This document shows, in pieces, positions 62,842 to 64,000 of a DNA stretch of 64,000 nt; position 1 is the first letter of the stretch; the number at the start of each line of letters is the position of its first letter. Position numbers and translations under genes: made by a program. The notes under the pieces are model-generated. The model was not told where the DNA came from. It ran no database searches and saw only the letters and a list, made by a program, of their open reading frames with translations. The stretch is from Rhynchopus sp. YZ270_cl-10 (taxonomy: Eukaryota > Euglenozoa > Diplonemea > Diplonemida > Diplonemidae). The DNA lies in assembly GCA_964035575.1 (NCBI GenBank), contig OZ037884.1, positions 1,240,001-1,304,000 of the forward strand. The letters run 5' to 3'.

Positions 62842-64000
62842 ATGACAACGACACAGGAGCGTGTGGAACATGACCGCAAGGTGCAGCGTGCACGTGGCAT
62901 CCGCCTTGTCGACAAGACTCTGTCCTCGACACTGCAGGACGTGCTGCGACAGTGCTGGCTGTGCGAGGACACGCTGAAACTGAGCCGTGTCGGGCCTGCA
63001 CCGTCACGCCACACTCACATGGCGCAGCAGCTTGTCCCCCTTCCTCCACCGACAGCACCGCCGCAGACGCCCCCGCCTTCGACACCAATGACTCCTGCCC
63101 CGCCACGACAACGTGCCGTCAGCGCACGCACTGAGCGCTTCACCGACAAGGACGACGAGCCGCACCTGCGCTCCTTCAAGCACCACCCCACAGCCTGGTG
63201 GCGGGCCTGGCCCCCCGAAGCCCCCACCGATGCGCAGCAGATCCCACCCTCTGTCAGCACAGAGCGACAGAGCATCGCGCCGCAGCGATTCGTTCCGCCA
63301 GTAGCACTCAAGGAGCACCTGCTGCTAACAGGCAAGGACCAAGGCACACGCCTGCTCAAGCATGAGGTCGGGAAGGAGGAGATGGAGGCCATCATGCTCA
63401 AGCTGCACACAGAGGCGCTCATGTCGATGGTCTCTGTCAAAGGCGGGCGTCTCGAGCGCGCGATCCAGAAGGGCAAGCTGCCGCCGCTCATCGACACGAC
63501 AGGGTACTACCCGCTTGTTCCTGTGGAGGTGGACAGGGCAGACCCGACGTTCGCGTTGTGTGCGTACACACGATCCGTTGCGATGTGTCCTCGGGGGTAC
63601 AAATGCCCGTTTGTACACAGCACGAACCGGCACAGAGAAAACTTCAGACGTGCGATTCTGAAGATCCACACGCGTGTGGCGTGGGCGATAACGTTTACGG
63701 TGCCGACGTTTCCCCCTCGGGAGCAGATCTTCGATGTGCCGAACTCAGTGACGAAGCACCGCTGGGAGGACGAGCAGATGCGCTTCATGCCACAGTGGAC
63801 CGTCGAGCGTCCTACGCGCGCTGACCCAGGCTCCTTCTGTCTTGGCGTTGCGTTGGAGCTGCGCAGGACGGGACGCCTTGTGAAGCGCTTGGAGCTGCGG
63901 CGGTGTGCGCTGTCGTCCTTCACCGGCACGCAGCTCACCTCTTCACTGTTCACGTGTGTGTACCTGCGCGAGCTGTGCCTATCGTACTGCGACCTGACAG
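62842..64000 (+). CDS. CCCH zinc-finger / leucine-rich-repeat protein (start only, runs off the window)
   Basis: Open from the ATG at 62842 to the window end: 386 residues with no stop. Residues ~1-60 are helical and basic (MTTTQERVEHDRKVQRARG). A Pro-rich stretch follows (about 70-100). At about 235-253 lies C-x8-C-x5-C-x3-H (CAYTRSVAMCPRGYKCPFVH), the spacing of a CCCH RNA-binding zinc finger. The next ~90 residues are of mixed composition. The frame then enters leucine-rich repeats (LKRLELRRCAL, then YLRELCLSYCDLT), still continuing at the edge. A CCCH finger suggests RNA binding, and the repeats protein contact, so a post-transcriptional regulator is a fair guess. The pairing is unusual. 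An acceptor-like TTCTACCAAG lies just upstream. Confidence 0.8.
   Translation, partial: MTTTQERVEHDRKVQRARGIRLVDKTLSSTLQDVLRQCWLCEDTLKLSRVGPAPSRHTHMAQQLVPLPPPTAPPQTPPPSTPMTPAPPRQRAVSARTERFTDKDDEPHLRSFKHHPTAWWRAWPPEAPTDAQQIPPSVSTERQSIAPQRFVPPVALKEHLLLTGKDQGTRLLKHEVGKEEMEAIMLKLHTEALMSMVSVKGGRLERAIQKGKLPPLIDTTGYYPLVPVEVDRADPTFALCAYTRSVAMCPRGYKCPFVHSTNRHRENFRRAILKIHTRVAWAITFTVPTFPPREQIFDVPNSVTKHRWEDEQMRFMPQWTVERPTRADPGSFCLGVALELRRTGRLVKRLELRRCALSSFTGTQLTSSLFTCVYLRELCLSYCDLT

Noticed and set aside
16946-64000. TGA reassigned as a sense codon in this genome
   Set aside because: Several genes with natural C-termini end in TGA (33627, 46832, 49849, 53593), so only the two internal TGAs need special explanation.

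Overview
The window looks like nuclear DNA of a protist, most likely a euglenozoan and probably a diplonemid; this is inference, since no rRNA, tRNA or spliced-leader gene was found to settle it. Reasons: every protein gene I can support lies on the + strand over about 47 kb. Many start codons sit shortly after a pyrimidine run ending in AG, as expected of trans-splice acceptors. Introns are sparse and GT-AG, nearly all beginning GTATG. The two membrane cyclase paralogues resemble, from memory, kinetoplastid and diplonemid multi-pass cyclase proteins. Coding sequence is GC-rich in third positions, whereas spacers are AT-rich and full of homopolymers and repeats.

Region 1-16,900 has no convincing gene. 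It holds three foldback-type elements (about 352-3870, 10294-12549 and 13334-15193) sharing a ~1.2 kb core and a GGTACC octamer array but carrying quite different inverted-repeat ends. The rest is older dispersed repeats. Scattered through this and all other spacers, and in one intron, are roughly 25 copies of a short hairpin with a conserved ACGAGAG-type loop, covarying stems and a TTCATCTT-type tail. Two further structured repeats accompany it.

Region 16,900-33,600: an ankyrin-repeat membrane protein interrupted by an in-frame TGA; a perfect 118-bp palindrome; a 794-bp MITE-like element; a five-exon gene joining a ubiquitin-like start, a coiled coil, a CesT-type (type III secretion chaperone) fold and a PDZ domain; a duplicated cluster of type I surface-protein genes, partly decayed; and a GILT thiol reductase whose first active-site cysteine codon is TGA, i.e. 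a likely selenoprotein.

Region 33,600-64,000: a six-pass membrane protein with a divergent class III nucleotidyl cyclase domain; a 7.5 kb gene-poor spacer; an aspartokinase fused to a degenerate homoserine dehydrogenase domain; a large C2/EF-hand/SH3-like protein; a six-exon basic coiled protein; the ESCRT-III subunit CHMP6/Vps20; a small type I membrane protein; a PLAC8-family protein; a second cyclase paralogue broken by an internal deletion; and the start of a CCCH zinc-finger/leucine-rich-repeat protein running off the window. The genes do not form one pathway. They read as a unidirectional (probably polycistronic) array with membrane and surface proteins well represented.
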